Positions 26,408 through 35,249 of a DNA stretch of 52,690 nucleotides are shown here, one piece after another. Within the stretch, counting starts at the first letter, position 1. The number at the start of each line of letters is the position of its first letter. The translations under genes and the position numbers were made by a program. The notes beneath the pieces are model-generated. The model saw only the letters and a program-made list of their open reading frames with translations, made no database searches and was not told the DNA's origin. Origin of the DNA: Bacteroidales bacterium (GTDB lineage Bacteria > Bacteroidota > Bacteroidia > Bacteroidales > UBA932); assembly GCA_017554335.1 (NCBI GenBank), contig JAFZIO010000061.1:1-52690 (forward strand), given 5' to 3'.

Positions 26408-27454
26408 ATGAAAATTGCAATTATCGGAGCGGGAATGATGGGCTCAGCCCTTGCTTTCCCGGCACGCGAAAACGGAAATGAAGTAGCACTTGTGGGTACG
26501 CCGCTGGACCGCGAAATAATCGAGACCAGCCGCAGGACCGGACGTCATCCGAAGTTCGAGAGGGATTTCCCGGCAGGTGTGAAATATTATCAGTTCGAAG
26601 AATGGCATGAGGCGATCGAAGGCGCCGATTTTGTAATTGGCGGAGTGTCGTCTTTCGGCGTAGACTGGTTCCTGGAGGAGGTCCTGGCCAAGATGGATCC
26701 GGCACTTCCCGTGCTTTCCGTTACCAAAGGCTTGATCAATCTGGAAGACGGAACCCTGATATCTTATCCCGACTACTGGCAGAGAGAACTTGCAAAGAAG
26801 GGCATCAAACGCACCATCAATGCTATCGGCGGCCCTTGCACCTCGTACGAGCTGGTTTATCACGACCATTCCGAGGTGGCTTTCTGCGGCGAGAACAGTG
26901 CCGAAATCCGTATGATGAAAGAGGCAATGAAGACCTCTTATTATCACATTTCCCTTACCAATGATGTGGTGGGACTTGAGAGCGCAGTAGCCCTGAAGAA
27001 CGGCTACGCTCTGGGCATTGCATTGACTATAGGTCTTGTGAACCGCGCCAATGGCGCAGATGCCGGCCTGCACTACAATTCCCAGGCGGGTGCATTCTAT
27101 CAGGCAACCAAGGAAATGCGCAAGCTGCTGGCCGTACAGGGTGCCGATGAGGACAGCACCAATATAGGAATAGGGGACCTGTACGTTACCGTTTACGGCG
27201 GCCGTACCAGGAAGATAGGTATACTGCTCGGAGAAGGGAAGACTTACGAAGAAGCCCTTGATATCCTGGCGGGCGTTACCCTGGAGAGCCTTGTGGTTTC
27301 CCGCCGTGTATATAAGGCCGTTGTCAAGAAAGCAGAACTTGGCCAGCTGAACCTGGCCGATTTCCCCTTGCTCTGCCACGTCGCCGACGTGCTGGACAAC
27401 GGCAAGGACGCAGAGCTGCCATGGGATGCGTTTACGTTTGACAAGACAGCATAA
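26408..27454 (+). CDS. gpsA: Glycerol-3-phosphate dehydrogenase [NAD(P)+]
   Basis: 348 residues. Reduces dihydroxyacetone phosphate to sn-glycerol 3-phosphate for phospholipid synthesis. N-terminal Rossmann motif AIIGAGMMGSALAFPA, then VTKGL (~108), IGGPCTSYEL, the catalytic-domain VALKNGYALGIA with its Lys, and GDLYVTVYGGRTRKIG. The last two are highly characteristic of GpsA. It follows the antiporter by five bases and ends in a strong bidirectional terminator. Confidence 0.93.
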   Translation: MKIAIIGAGMMGSALAFPARENGNEVALVGTPLDREIIETSRRTGRHPKFERDFPAGVKYYQFEEWHEAIEGADFVIGGVSSFGVDWFLEEVLAKMDPALPVLSVTKGLINLEDGTLISYPDYWQRELAKKGIKRTINAIGGPCTSYELVYHDHSEVAFCGENSAEIRMMKEAMKTSYYHISLTNDVVGLESAVALKNGYALGIALTIGLVNRANGADAGLHYNSQAGAFYQATKEMRKLLAVQGADEDSTNIGIGDLYVTVYGGRTRKIGILLGEGKTYEEALDILAGVTLESLVVSRRVYKAVVKKAELGQLNLADFPLLCHVADVLDNGKDAELPWDAFTFDKTA

Positions 27455-27457
27455 ATA

Positions 27458-27493
27458 AAAGAGGTCCGGAATTGCTCCGGACCTCTTTTTATG
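27458..27493. terminator. Bidirectional terminator between gpsA and SusD-2
   Basis: AAAGAGGTCCGGA (27458-27470) pairs perfectly with TCCGGACCTCTTT (27476-27488). There is a T-run to the right and an A-rich flank to the left, so it serves both converging transcripts. Confidence 0.93.
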
Positions 27494-27502
27494 AGAAAAG
27501 CC

Positions 27503-29296
27503 CTACCTGTCGTTGGCCGGGATTCCGCTGACGCTTGTTTCGTCTACGGGAATCTGGTACTGGATGTAAGGATTGGTGTAAGGGATAACCTCGCAAGTCG
27601 CGCGGCTCGGATAGCGGCGGTCGATGTCCTTCTTGTTGCGGAGGAGGTCCATAACGCGGAATCCTTCGTAATAGAGTTCCAGGCGGCGCTCGTCCAATAC
27701 TGCATCTATAACGTCAGGATAGCCGCGGCGGGCCATATTGGCTGATGTCATCTGTGCGTCTCCGGTAAGGCCGGCGCGCGTACGGACTACATTTATGTCT
27801 GCCAGTGCCTCTGCAGTCTTTCCCAAGTGGGCATATGCTTCAGCGCGGTTCAGGACCACTTCGCCGTAGCGCAGCATAATCATTGAGGAAGACAGCGGGA
27901 AGCTGATGTTAGTCTGATGGCTGAATTTCTCGCAGAACCAGGTAGGATAGCCTCCCTCGCGTATGCTCAGGCCGGTTGTGGTCCAGCTTACGTTGCCGTT
28001 GGCGGCTATGGCCGGAGTGGGCATGACATTGCGCACGTAGCAGCGGGTGTGGGCGGCGTCGTTGAGTATATAGCCGGGGAACTCGTCGCTGATCTTGGTG
28101 GCGGTATTGTCCGGTATTGCCTTGAGTGCCTTGCCCTGATAAGTGAAGGAATAGCTGCCGTCCCCGTTGTCGGTGATGCTGGAGGTAACGGCTCCTGTAG
28201 CTACGTCCACATTGGGCAGGGCGATGGCCTGGGTAAGGCAGTTGTTCACGTCGTCAAGCACGCCCCAGTTGATAGTCAGGCCGGGCTGGGAGTTGTGCAG
28301 GCGCACCAGGTCCTTGTAGCGCTTGTCCTGGGGGAAGCGAGTCATCAGGTCGAGCAGGGGATCCGCCACGTAGAGCTCGCCCCAACCGGTAAGCTGGGTG
28401 CCGTCGGGGGAGTCGAAGAGGCTGGCCAGGTTGCCCTTGGGAGGCATGTTGGCTATGTCGCTGTCGGTGATGTCGACGCACCAGATGACCTCCTTGGACG
28501 AAGGGACGGTGGAATACAGGGTGCTGACTTCCGCTTCCAGATGAGAGCCCGCGTCGGAGCCGAGGAGCTCGTTGCAGACGTCGACACACTTCTGCCACTC
28601 TCCCTTGTACAGGTAGAGCCTGGCGAGCAGGGCCTGTGCGGCCTCCTTGGTGGCGTAACCGTTGTCGCCTCTTCTGATGCCGGCGTCCATGAGGCGTATG
28701 GCCTCGATGAGGTCGTCCTCGATGGCCTTGTAGCACTCGCCCACGGTGGCCCTTTCGGTCTTGGTGTAGTCGCCCATGCGGAGCACCACGCCGGGGTTGT
28801 TCTCCCCGAAGCTGTACGGCTTTGCGAAGAGGTTGCAGAGGGTGAAGTGGAAGAAAGCGCGCAGGAAGTAGTTTTCTCCCTTAAGCTGCTTGTCGGAATC
28901 GCTCTCTTCGCCCAGGCCGCTGATATTGGCGTTGGCGGCATAGATCAGCTTGTAGCAGACCACCCACATGTATGCGGAGTTGGCGGAATTGGCGTCGTCC
29001 ATATAAGTGGCCGCGGTCCAGAAGGGGTCGGTACTGGTGTTGGAGTAGCAGATATTGTCGCTCTTCAGCTCATTCAGCAGGATGTACTGGCGGATGAAGG
29101 TGTTGTTCTGGCTGTAGCCGTTGCGGAACGTGGCCATATCCTTCATCATGGCATAGATGCCGTCAGTCGTATAGACGGCGGCTGCCGGGTTGCTTGCCAG
29201 CGCGGCGCTGGTTAGGGAGTCGGACTGTACAAAATCAAGATTCACGCATCCTGCGAACAGGAGGGAAAGGATTGTAATTGAAAGTATCTTTTTCAT
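27503..29296 (-). CDS. SusD/RagB family outer-membrane lipoprotein (second pair)
   Basis: 597 residues. Lipoprotein signal with LLFAGC (Cys ~17). Internal SusD marks include YFLRAFFHFTLCNLFAKPYSFGENN, LRYGEVVLNRAEAYAHLGKTAEALADINVVRTRAGL near the C-terminus and DERRLELYYEGFRVMDLLR. The family's ligand-contacting regions are poorly conserved, so the substrate is unknown. It is 12 bases after the SusC stop and is the last gene of the operon, with no SusE-like gene before the terminator. Confidence 0.95.
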   Translation of the reverse strand: MKKILSITILSLLFAGCVNLDFVQSDSLTSAALASNPAAAVYTTDGIYAMMKDMATFRNGYSQNNTFIRQYILLNELKSDNICYSNTSTDPFWTAATYMDDANSANSAYMWVVCYKLIYAANANISGLGEESDSDKQLKGENYFLRAFFHFTLCNLFAKPYSFGENNPGVVLRMGDYTKTERATVGECYKAIEDDLIEAIRLMDAGIRRGDNGYATKEAAQALLARLYLYKGEWQKCVDVCNELLGSDAGSHLEAEVSTLYSTVPSSKEVIWCVDITDSDIANMPPKGNLASLFDSPDGTQLTGWGELYVADPLLDLMTRFPQDKRYKDLVRLHNSQPGLTINWGVLDDVNNCLTQAIALPNVDVATGAVTSSITDNGDGSYSFTYQGKALKAIPDNTATKISDEFPGYILNDAAHTRCYVRNVMPTPAIAANGNVSWTTTGLSIREGGYPTWFCEKFSHQTNISFPLSSSMIMLRYGEVVLNRAEAYAHLGKTAEALADINVVRTRAGLTGDAQMTSANMARRGYPDVIDAVLDERRLELYYEGFRVMDLLRNKKDIDRRYPSRATCEVIPYTNPYIQYQIPVDETSVSGIPANDR

Positions 29297-29308
29297 GGCT
29301 TAAGCGTA

Positions 29309-32300
29309 TTAGAATTTGAGGTCGACACCCAGGATGAAGGATCTGGGAACGGGATAATTGTTGTTGAACATACCGGCAAGCGACCAGGAAGTACCTTCCA
29401 GGCGAACCTCGGGATCGGATCCGGAGAACCGGGTGATGGTGAATACGTTGTCGGCCGTGAAATAGATTCGTCCTCCCTTCACGAAGTTGTTGAACAGGGG
29501 CTTGCTGATATTGTAAGCCAGGGTGATATTCTTCAGACGCAGGAAGCTGCCGTCTTCCAGGTAACGGGTAGAGACGCTGTTGCTCTTCTTGTTGCCGTTC
29601 TGCTTGGGCAGGGGATGGGTGGCTATGGTGTGCGTGCTCTCGTCGTTCGGATCCCAACGTACCCAGCCGAGTCCGTTGTGGATACTCATCATGTTGTAAT
29701 CGATGTAGGAACCGTCGGAGTCGATGGTGTTGCGCTCGCAGTTGTACACCTTGTTGCCGTATACGAAGTGGAGGTTGGCGTTCAGGCTCCAGTTCTTCCA
29801 GGTGAGGCTGGAAGTAAGGCCTCCTGTGAACTTCGGGGTCGCCGAACCGGCCATGCGGTAATCGGCCTTGCCGTAAGTGTTGGTGGTCTCACGGTTGCCT
29901 GTATAAACAGGATAGAGAGTCTTTTCGGTAGATTTCTCGGTAGTAGGATTTCCGTGCTCGTCCAGCTGGTAATACAGGGTCATGCCTTTTTCGTCGGTCT
30001 CTTTCTCATATACCCACCACAACGGGTCGCCGTTCTTGGGGTCTACGCCGGCCCATTCGGGCATGTACCAGGTGTAGATGTCGCAGCCTTCAGAAACGAT
30101 CTGCTCCACCATAGGGGTGCCGAAACCGCGGCGGAAGGCTCCGTTGGGCAGGTACACCACGGTGTTGCGGTTGAGGCCGAAATTCAGTCCCATGTTGAAG
30201 CGGAGGTCCTTCTGCTTGATGATGTCGCCGTCCACCGCGAGCTCGATACCCTTGTTGTTGACGGTACCGATGTTGGCGGTGTAGGTGGTGAAGCCTGATG
30301 AAGGAGCCTGCGGCACATCCAGAAGCAGGTTCTTATTGTCGGTGCTGTAAAGGTCGAGGGTTACGTTGATGCGGTCCAGCAGGCGCATGTCCACGCCGAT
30401 GCTGGCCATGTGTGCGGATTCCCAGCCAAGATAGTCGTTCGCCATTCTCTCGGCAACGGCCACCACCTTGTCGTTGTAGGTGTTGCTGGTGGCAAAGGCG
30501 TCCTGGTACAGGAACGGCTGGATGTCGGAGTTGCCGGTGACGCCGTATCCGGCACGCAGCTTCAGAAGGTCGAAGGCCTTGACATCTTCCATGAAAGGCT
30601 CCTTGCTGATGATCCATGCAGCAGAAACGCCGGGGAAGAAACCGCCGCGCGCCTTGGGGGCGAACTTGTATGTGCGGTCGTAACGGATGGATGCGGTGGC
30701 CACGTACTTCTCGTTATAGGAATACTGCGCCTGCGCGAGGACGGCCCATGCGGCGGAGCGGTAGTCGCTACCCCATACGCTGAGACCGGTGGAGCTGACG
30801 CTGTTGAGTGCCTGCATTCCGGTGGGCATGTTGTTTCCGCCGGCTCCCATGTCCTCAGTGTATCCCCAGCCGACTTCGTAACCTACGATGCTGCTGATGG
30901 CGTGAGCGTCATAGTTCTTGTGGAATTTGAGCAGTTCGGTGAGTCCGGCGCTCCAGCCGCGGCCGGAGCCCTGGGACATCTTGCCTATGTTCTTGGCCTC
31001 GGTGTTGCTGCGGCTGTCAAGATAGGTCTTGCTGTTCCAGTTGGAGGACCCGAAACGGTTGTTGCTGGTGAAAGTGAGCCAGTCGGTTATGTTCCAGACC
31101 AGCTGCACATCGGCAACTATGTCTTCGCCCCAGCTGTTGCTGCTGTTGTAAAGCAGCGAATGGAAGGGGTTGTACTGCTCTTTGCCGTACCATACCAGGC
31201 CGGCACCTTCGGGTAGGCCGATAGCAAGGGGGTTGCCGTTCTCGTCGAACGGGTTGTCCCAGGGCATGCCGTTGTATGCCGTTGCGATATCTTTCCAGTC
31301 CGTGTAAGATGTGCTGTGGCTGCGGTTGTAGCCCAGGCGCAGGTTCAAGGTTACCTGCTCGCCAATAGGGGAGGAAAGGTTCACGCGTGCCGAATTGCGG
31401 TCGAAGGAGGTACCGATGAGGGATCCCTGCTCGTCGTAGTGGTCTATACTTGCATAATAGTTGATACGTCCTGCAATTCCGGAAACGGAAGCGTAGTAAT
31501 CCTGAACGACCGCTTTCTTGAAGATGTTGCCGTACCAGTCGAAGTCCTGCTCCAGGAGGCTTTCGGGACGCTGGTTCTTGAAGACTGTCTTGCTCATCAT
31601 CATGCGCTGGGTCTCATAGAGCTCGTAGCTGTCCATGGGATGATAGCGGCCGGACAGGGCCTGCTTGATACCTGCACTGGCCTTGAAATTGACCTCGGTG
31701 CGACTGCGGTCCTTGGCGCTCTTGGTTGTGACCACGATAACGCCGCCGGCTGCAGAAGCTCCGTACAAAGCTGTAGCGGAAGCGTCTTTAAGAATGGTAA
31801 CGCTTTCGATGTCATTGGGGTTGAAGGTGCCGCCGGCTATACCGTCCACCACATAGAGAGGGTCGGCGCTTGCCGCTATGGAACCTGTACCGCGAATGCG
31901 GATCTGGGCGGCCTCACCCGGCATTCCGCTGGCGTTCATGACGACGACGCCGGCCGCCTTGCCCTGGATCATGTTGCCAAGGTCCGGGGTGGAATTGTCC
32001 AGGAGTTCCTCGCTGCGGAGAGAGACCACGGAGCTGGAGAGCTCGTTTTTCTTCTGGGTGGTGTAACCCATGACGACGATTTCATCCAGGAAATGGACGT
32101 CTTCCTTCATGAACACTTCAATCTTGCTCCTTCCGTTAACGGCTTCCACCACATCGGAATAACCCAGCAGATTGAAGGTCAGAGTGGCGTCCTTGCCGGC
32201 CTTCACGGAAAAGTTTCCGTCTATGTCGGTAGTGGTGCCGCCGCCAGATGAAACAATAACTCCGACGCCTATGAGGGGTTCACCCGTCGCGGCGTCTTTA

Positions 32301-32380
32301 ACCGAGCCTGTGACGGTGTTCTGCGCAAAGGCCGCAGCCCAAAGCAAGCTCAGCAAAAAGATAAAAATAGTTTTTTTCAT
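29309..32380 (-). CDS. SusC/RagA family TonB-linked outer-membrane transporter (second pair)
   Basis: 1023 residues from the ATG at 32380. That start gives a signal peptide (MKKTIFIFLLSLLWAAAFAQ), while the open frame upstream covers the mRNA leader. The carboxypeptidase-regulatory-like domain (VTGSVKDAATGEPLIGVGV) is followed by the plug with MGYTTQKKNELSSSVVSL, IRGTGSIAASADPLYVVDG and DASATALYGASAAGGVIVVTT. The barrel ends in FILGVDLKF. Transcribed from an exact consensus promoter at 32637-32607 through a ~220-nt leader that carries a hairpin. Substrate unknown. Confidence 0.95.
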   Translation of the reverse strand: MKKTIFIFLLSLLWAAAFAQNTVTGSVKDAATGEPLIGVGVIVSSGGGTTTDIDGNFSVKAGKDATLTFNLLGYSDVVEAVNGRSKIEVFMKEDVHFLDEIVVMGYTTQKKNELSSSVVSLRSEELLDNSTPDLGNMIQGKAAGVVVMNASGMPGEAAQIRIRGTGSIAASADPLYVVDGIAGGTFNPNDIESVTILKDASATALYGASAAGGVIVVTTKSAKDRSRTEVNFKASAGIKQALSGRYHPMDSYELYETQRMMMSKTVFKNQRPESLLEQDFDWYGNIFKKAVVQDYYASVSGIAGRINYYASIDHYDEQGSLIGTSFDRNSARVNLSSPIGEQVTLNLRLGYNRSHSTSYTDWKDIATAYNGMPWDNPFDENGNPLAIGLPEGAGLVWYGKEQYNPFHSLLYNSSNSWGEDIVADVQLVWNITDWLTFTSNNRFGSSNWNSKTYLDSRSNTEAKNIGKMSQGSGRGWSAGLTELLKFHKNYDAHAISSIVGYEVGWGYTEDMGAGGNNMPTGMQALNSVSSTGLSVWGSDYRSAAWAVLAQAQYSYNEKYVATASIRYDRTYKFAPKARGGFFPGVSAAWIISKEPFMEDVKAFDLLKLRAGYGVTGNSDIQPFLYQDAFATSNTYNDKVVAVAERMANDYLGWESAHMASIGVDMRLLDRINVTLDLYSTDNKNLLLDVPQAPSSGFTTYTANIGTVNNKGIELAVDGDIIKQKDLRFNMGLNFGLNRNTVVYLPNGAFRRGFGTPMVEQIVSEGCDIYTWYMPEWAGVDPKNGDPLWWVYEKETDEKGMTLYYQLDEHGNPTTEKSTEKTLYPVYTGNRETTNTYGKADYRMAGSATPKFTGGLTSSLTWKNWSLNANLHFVYGNKVYNCERNTIDSDGSYIDYNMMSIHNGLGWVRWDPNDESTHTIATHPLPKQNGNKKSNSVSTRYLEDGSFLRLKNITLAYNISKPLFNNFVKGGRIYFTADNVFTITRFSGSDPEVRLEGTSWSLAGMFNNNYPVPRSFILGVDLKF

Positions 32381-32500
32381 AGTGTATTTTGTTTGGGCCA
32401 AATTTATGGAAATAAAACGAACAAATTTCAAATCGTGCATAAAAAGGGTTTTGCACGGTTTTGTTCGTTGCTGGTCTGGCAGTCTTGGGTATAAAAAGAA

Positions 32501-32530
32501 ATGAGTTGGTGTCTCACGACAACAACTCAT
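32501..32530 (-). promoter_or_regulatory. Hairpin in the mRNA leader of SusC-2
   Basis: A 30-nt element: ATGAGTTG and CAACTCAT form an 8-bp stem, then a 1x1 mismatch, a 4-bp TGTC/GACA stem and a GTGA (GNRA-type) loop on the mRNA strand. It lies midway in the ~220-nt leader, about 120 nt before the start codon. Could be an RNA-binding or antisense-target site. Function is inference. Confidence 0.55.
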
Positions 32531-32606
32531 ACTAACCACATAATTAATAACACTAAAACTAATAACCAATAGGCTGTGAGGAGAACCCTCATCATTCAAC
32601 CCAGTG

Positions 32607-32637
32607 CAAAGGTAATACTTATTTTTTGAATTGCAAA
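32607..32637 (-). promoter_or_regulatory. Consensus promoter of the second SusC/SusD operon
   Basis: Read on the - strand: TTTG (32637-32634), exactly 19 bases, then TACCTTTG (32614-32607). This matches TTTG-N19-TANNTTTG. The transcript would begin near 32600, leaving a leader of about 220 nt. Confidence 0.82.
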
Positions 32638-32778
32638 TATTTTTGAAAAATTTTTAAGAATTATTTGTCACTTTGTGTTTCAGTGGGTTACGATTTAGCA
32701 AAATTTTCAATAAGGGTATTGTTTCACAGCGTTTCATATACGGGCAGGAGCATCTCTGGATAGAATCAGGCAGCAAAA

Positions 32779-32809
32779 TTTGTAATTTCAAATAAATGAT
32801 GTATCTTTG
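32779..32809 (+). promoter_or_regulatory. Promoter of tRNA-Cys
   Basis: TTTG (32779-32782), exactly 19 bases, then TATCTTTG (32802-32809), a full match to the Bacteroidetes consensus. It ends 10 bases before the tRNA 5' end. Confidence 0.85.
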
Positions 32810-32819
32810 CAATCCCTCC

Positions 32820-32893
32820 GGTGCGTTGGCCGAGTGGCTAGGCGCAGGTCTGCAAAACCTGTCACAGTGGTTCGATTCCGCTACGCACCTCCA
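32820..32893 (+). tRNA. tRNA-Cys (anticodon GCA), CCA encoded
   Basis: The acceptor stem GGTGCGT (32820-32826) pairs with ACGCACC (32883-32889). Discriminator T at 32890 (U73 is the known identity base for Cys), then CCA. The anticodon arm CAGGT-CTGCAAA-ACCTG gives anticodon GCA. The T-arm GGTTCGATTCC is present. The 3' end is the integration target of the mobile element that follows. Confidence 0.96.
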
Positions 32894-32927
32894 AAAATGC
32901 CCCTGAACGTGCTTCAGGGGCATTTGC
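32877..32927 (+). repeat. attL: tRNA 3' end plus terminator repeat
   Basis: Left copy of the 51-bp direct repeat. It differs from the right copy at three places: the acceptor-stem base (C at 32884, G at the right) and the paired stem positions 32902 and 32918. The longest perfectly shared block around the tRNA end is GCACCTCCAAAAATGCC, the likely crossover zone. Confidence 0.88.
32895..32925 (+). terminator. tRNA-Cys terminator hairpin (left copy)
   Basis: AAATGCCCCTGAA (32895-32907) pairs perfectly with TTCAGGGGCATTT (32913-32925), loop CGTGC. It is part of the duplicated attachment sequence. The right copy at 52188-52218 has the paired change C-G to T-A, which keeps the stem intact. Confidence 0.8.
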
Positions 32928-32937
32928 TATATAAGAA

Positions 32938-32964
32938 TTGATACTAAGTTGATACTAAACTTTG
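32938..32964 (+). repeat. Integrase arm-type repeat, left end
   Basis: Two tandem units TTGATACTAAG and TTGATACTAAA followed by CTTTG. The same 27 bases occur at 52034-52060, in the same orientation, next to the integrase promoter. In the excised circle the two copies would flank the crossover core, as P and P' arm sites of tyrosine recombinases do. Confidence 0.7.
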
Positions 32965-33092
32965 GCGTAGCAAAAAAATTGGCCCTGTATGCCTTTTGGT
33001 GCAAACAGGGCTTTACGAATTACTAACGAGCCAGTCTCTCGACTCTTCGTTTGTGCAAATATAGCAACAATTATCCTAAGTATGGTATACCT

Positions 33093-33776
33093 TTACGCCA
33101 GCTTTCCCTGCACCAGGACATCTCCAGACTTCTCACCGGTGGCGGTGTTGACGTAGAAGTACTTGAAGAAGACCTTGGGAAGACCAGCGGACGGAGCGCC
33201 GCACTTGGCGTCGTACTTGGCCTTGATGTCGATGGCCGTGGCGACAGGAGTGTAAGGGTCATCGAAGGCAGCAGCCTTGCTGTAAGCACGGGTGATACCG
33301 TTGCTCTGGGGCTCGGAAGCCTGAATGATGAGCTTGAGGTTGGTCACGCTGTCGGGAATGCTCGCAAGGGTGAAGGTCATCGCGGAGCTGGAGATGGCCA
33401 CGGTTGCTGCTGCAGGAGCGTCCACACCGGACAGGGTAGGAGGAGTGGTGAGCATATTGCCACCGCAATAAACTACCCAGTAGTTCAGGCGGAGGAACAG
33501 GTTGGCACCGGAGATCTTACTCTTGGAGCCAAGGACGGACTTGCCCTGGGCTGTGTTGGCCGCAGCATTCCAGGCAAGGATCTGCTCGTTGGTGAGGCCG
33601 TGCCAAGCCTGCGAAAGCTGCTTGAAGACGGACTTCACGGAAGACTGGTAGGCGGTGCGGGTTGCGCCACCATAACCACGATTACGGATGTACTTGCGTC
33701 CACGGGTCTTGGCCGCGGTTACGCCCTTTGCGGAGCCTGACATCTCGTCGAAGGCGATTGAAGGAGTGTACTTCAT
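33093..33776 (-). CDS. DUF6266-like protein, paralogue A
   Basis: 227 residues, no signal peptide. The N-terminal ~110 residues carry the shared pattern of this family: KYTPSIAFDEMSGSAKGVTA, a basic segment RGRKYIRNRG, FKQLSQAWHGLTNEQILAWNA and SGANLFLRLN. The remainder is beta-rich. Two more divergent copies lie upstream in the same transcript (35250, 36444). The start overlaps the spanin-like gene by four bases, so it is coupled to the membrane/lysis-like genes. Function unknown. A virion or cell-surface beta-sandwich protein is one possibility. Confidence 0.8.
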   Translation of the reverse strand: MKYTPSIAFDEMSGSAKGVTAAKTRGRKYIRNRGYGGATRTAYQSSVKSVFKQLSQAWHGLTNEQILAWNAAANTAQGKSVLGSKSKISGANLFLRLNYWVVYCGGNMLTTPPTLSGVDAPAAATVAISSSAMTFTLASIPDSVTNLKLIIQASEPQSNGITRAYSKAAAFDDPYTPVATAIDIKAKYDAKCGAPSAGLPKVFFKYFYVNTATGEKSGDVLVQGKLA

Positions 33777-34264
33777 GATTTTTTGAGGTTAAGTGAAACA
33801 ATGAAACGTATAATAGTGTAGACTATCCAAGCTATGAGTAGCCACATTATAATAGAGCCAAGGGCCAGGCAGACACGCTGCCAGAGATTGAGCCTCTTCT
33901 CTACTTCTACCCTCTCGGTCTTAACACGGTCGCGGAACACCAGAGAGTCTCTGTAGACAATCTGCTTATCAACCAATACGGGCTGTTTTACAGGCTTTGT
34001 AGCAAGAGAGTGAACAAGTACGCCTCCGGAGACTATAGCCTCAGATTTGGCATACTTATTCTCAAGAACGGAGGCAGTGTCGAGGGTAACCACCTTCTCG
34101 ACTATTACCGGTAGTTCTACAAAAGCAGTATCCGTGACGGTGACAGTTTCCACCCTGACCTCTACCTTGGTACTGTCCGTCTGAACAGGAAGCGGACGGA
34201 CAGTACTGCAGGCAGACAGCAGAAGGAGGATAATGAGGATTGATATGATGCGATTGATTTTCAT
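33773..34264 (-). CDS. Lipoprotein with C-terminal membrane helix: unimolecular-spanin-like
   Basis: 163 residues. Lipobox LSAC gives a lipidated Cys19. The middle (20-125) is rich in Val/Thr/Glu/Lys beta-type segments, and a strong transmembrane helix runs from ~130 to ~158, ending in basic residues. A lipid anchor at one end and an inner-membrane helix at the other, joined by a ~110-residue periplasmic linker, is the architecture of u-spanins such as phage T1 gp11, which fuse inner and outer membranes at lysis. The gene is locked between a holin-like gene and a DUF6266-like gene by 4-base overlaps. Architecture-based call; sequence identity was not tested. Confidence 0.6.
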   Translation of the reverse strand: MKINRIISILIILLLLSACSTVRPLPVQTDSTKVEVRVETVTVTDTAFVELPVIVEKVVTLDTASVLENKYAKSEAIVSGGVLVHSLATKPVKQPVLVDKQIVYRDSLVFRDRVKTERVEVEKRLNLWQRVCLALGSIIMWLLIAWIVYTIIRFIVSLNLKKS

Positions 34265-34530
34265 TCTTCTGAATCTGATTTATCGGCCTTATGCCTGAGC
34301 TCGGCTTCGAACTTTCTGAACTTGATGTCGTATGATGTCTTAACCCCGAGTATTGCACCGCACAAAACCAGCAGCTCACTCACGATGGAGATTGCAGAAT
34401 TCGCAATCTCTCCAAGTGGCGGAACAAAGAACAGACACACTGCAGCTATGACCACGCCGCTACTGAAGCTCGCAATGGCGATTGCACTTTGCAGATGAGT
34501 GAGTTCTTTCTGGTCCAGACGGTGACTCAT
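34261..34530 (-). CDS. Small two-helix membrane protein, holin-like
   Basis: 89 residues with two hydrophobic segments (about 18-37 and 42-64) split by PPLGEIAN, and a highly charged C-terminal tail (KFEAELRHKADKSDSEE). Size, topology and charged tail resemble class II phage holins, but such features are not specific. It overlaps the spanin-like gene by ATGA and follows the unknown 233-residue gene by five bases. Confidence 0.55.
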   Translation of the reverse strand: MSHRLDQKELTHLQSAIAIASFSSGVVIAAVCLFFVPPLGEIANSAISIVSELLVLCGAILGVKTSYDIKFRKFEAELRHKADKSDSEE

Positions 34531-34535
34531 AGGGC

Positions 34536-35237
34536 TTAATGTCTTGCTATGAATGCTGTAAAGAACTGACCCGGGTTCTTTGTGCAGCCAACATCATTAA
34601 CATTGGTGCACGTAATCGTGGCATTGGCCAGATGAACCATAGTCATAGGAGCGCCGTTAGTGTGCCCCATAGACTCCGGATAAACCAGAGGGAAATATGC
34701 CTCCACATCATCGAACGTATCGGCAAGGCTGAACTCAATATCGAGAGACCCGTCATTGGCCCAGAACCTATTGAAGCGGACACACAGGAAAACGTAATTG
34801 TCCGAGTTGTACCCGTAGGCCTCGTTGTTCTGGATACCATCAGGCAGACCGTAAGGAAGCGGATGCCGGATAATGCCCTTATCGAGAACCCCGCGCTGGC
34901 CAGGCAGAGCATAGGCCGAACAGACAAAGATTGTGAGCGGCCCACGGTTATCGAAGGCTGAAATCCTCTCTATGAAGAGACTGTTATCTTTCAGCCAGGA
35001 GCGAAGGATAGTGCCCCTGTTCGGAGTAACGCCTGAAGCCATCAGCCAAACATAGGTCTGTGCCGACTTCTTCATAACCAGGTTCTGGAACTTGAATTCG
35101 ATGACGGTGGCCGCTTGGTACTCAGGGGCAGACAGATCTATGCTGAAGCGTCCTGTGAGAACCGTAAGCGTTGACGACTCATAGGACTTGAAAGTGACCT
35201 GCTCTATGCCGATGTTATTTGCTATTGATGTAATCAT
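34536..35237 (-). CDS. Unknown 233-residue protein of the DUF6266/lysis-like operon
   Basis: No family recognised. No signal peptide or membrane segment. Rich in aromatic and Asn residues with many short predicted beta strands, such as SLFIERISAF and YVFLCVRFNRFW, which suggests a beta-sandwich. It lies 12 bases after paralogue B and five bases before the holin-like gene in a tightly packed leftward operon. A structural or binding protein is conceivable, but nothing in the sequence proves it. Confidence 0.7.
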   Translation of the reverse strand: MITSIANNIGIEQVTFKSYESSTLTVLTGRFSIDLSAPEYQAATVIEFKFQNLVMKKSAQTYVWLMASGVTPNRGTILRSWLKDNSLFIERISAFDNRGPLTIFVCSAYALPGQRGVLDKGIIRHPLPYGLPDGIQNNEAYGYNSDNYVFLCVRFNRFWANDGSLDIEFSLADTFDDVEAYFPLVYPESMGHTNGAPMTMVHLANATITCTNVNDVGCTKNPGQFFTAFIARH

Positions 35238-35249
35238 AATTCCAGTAGA

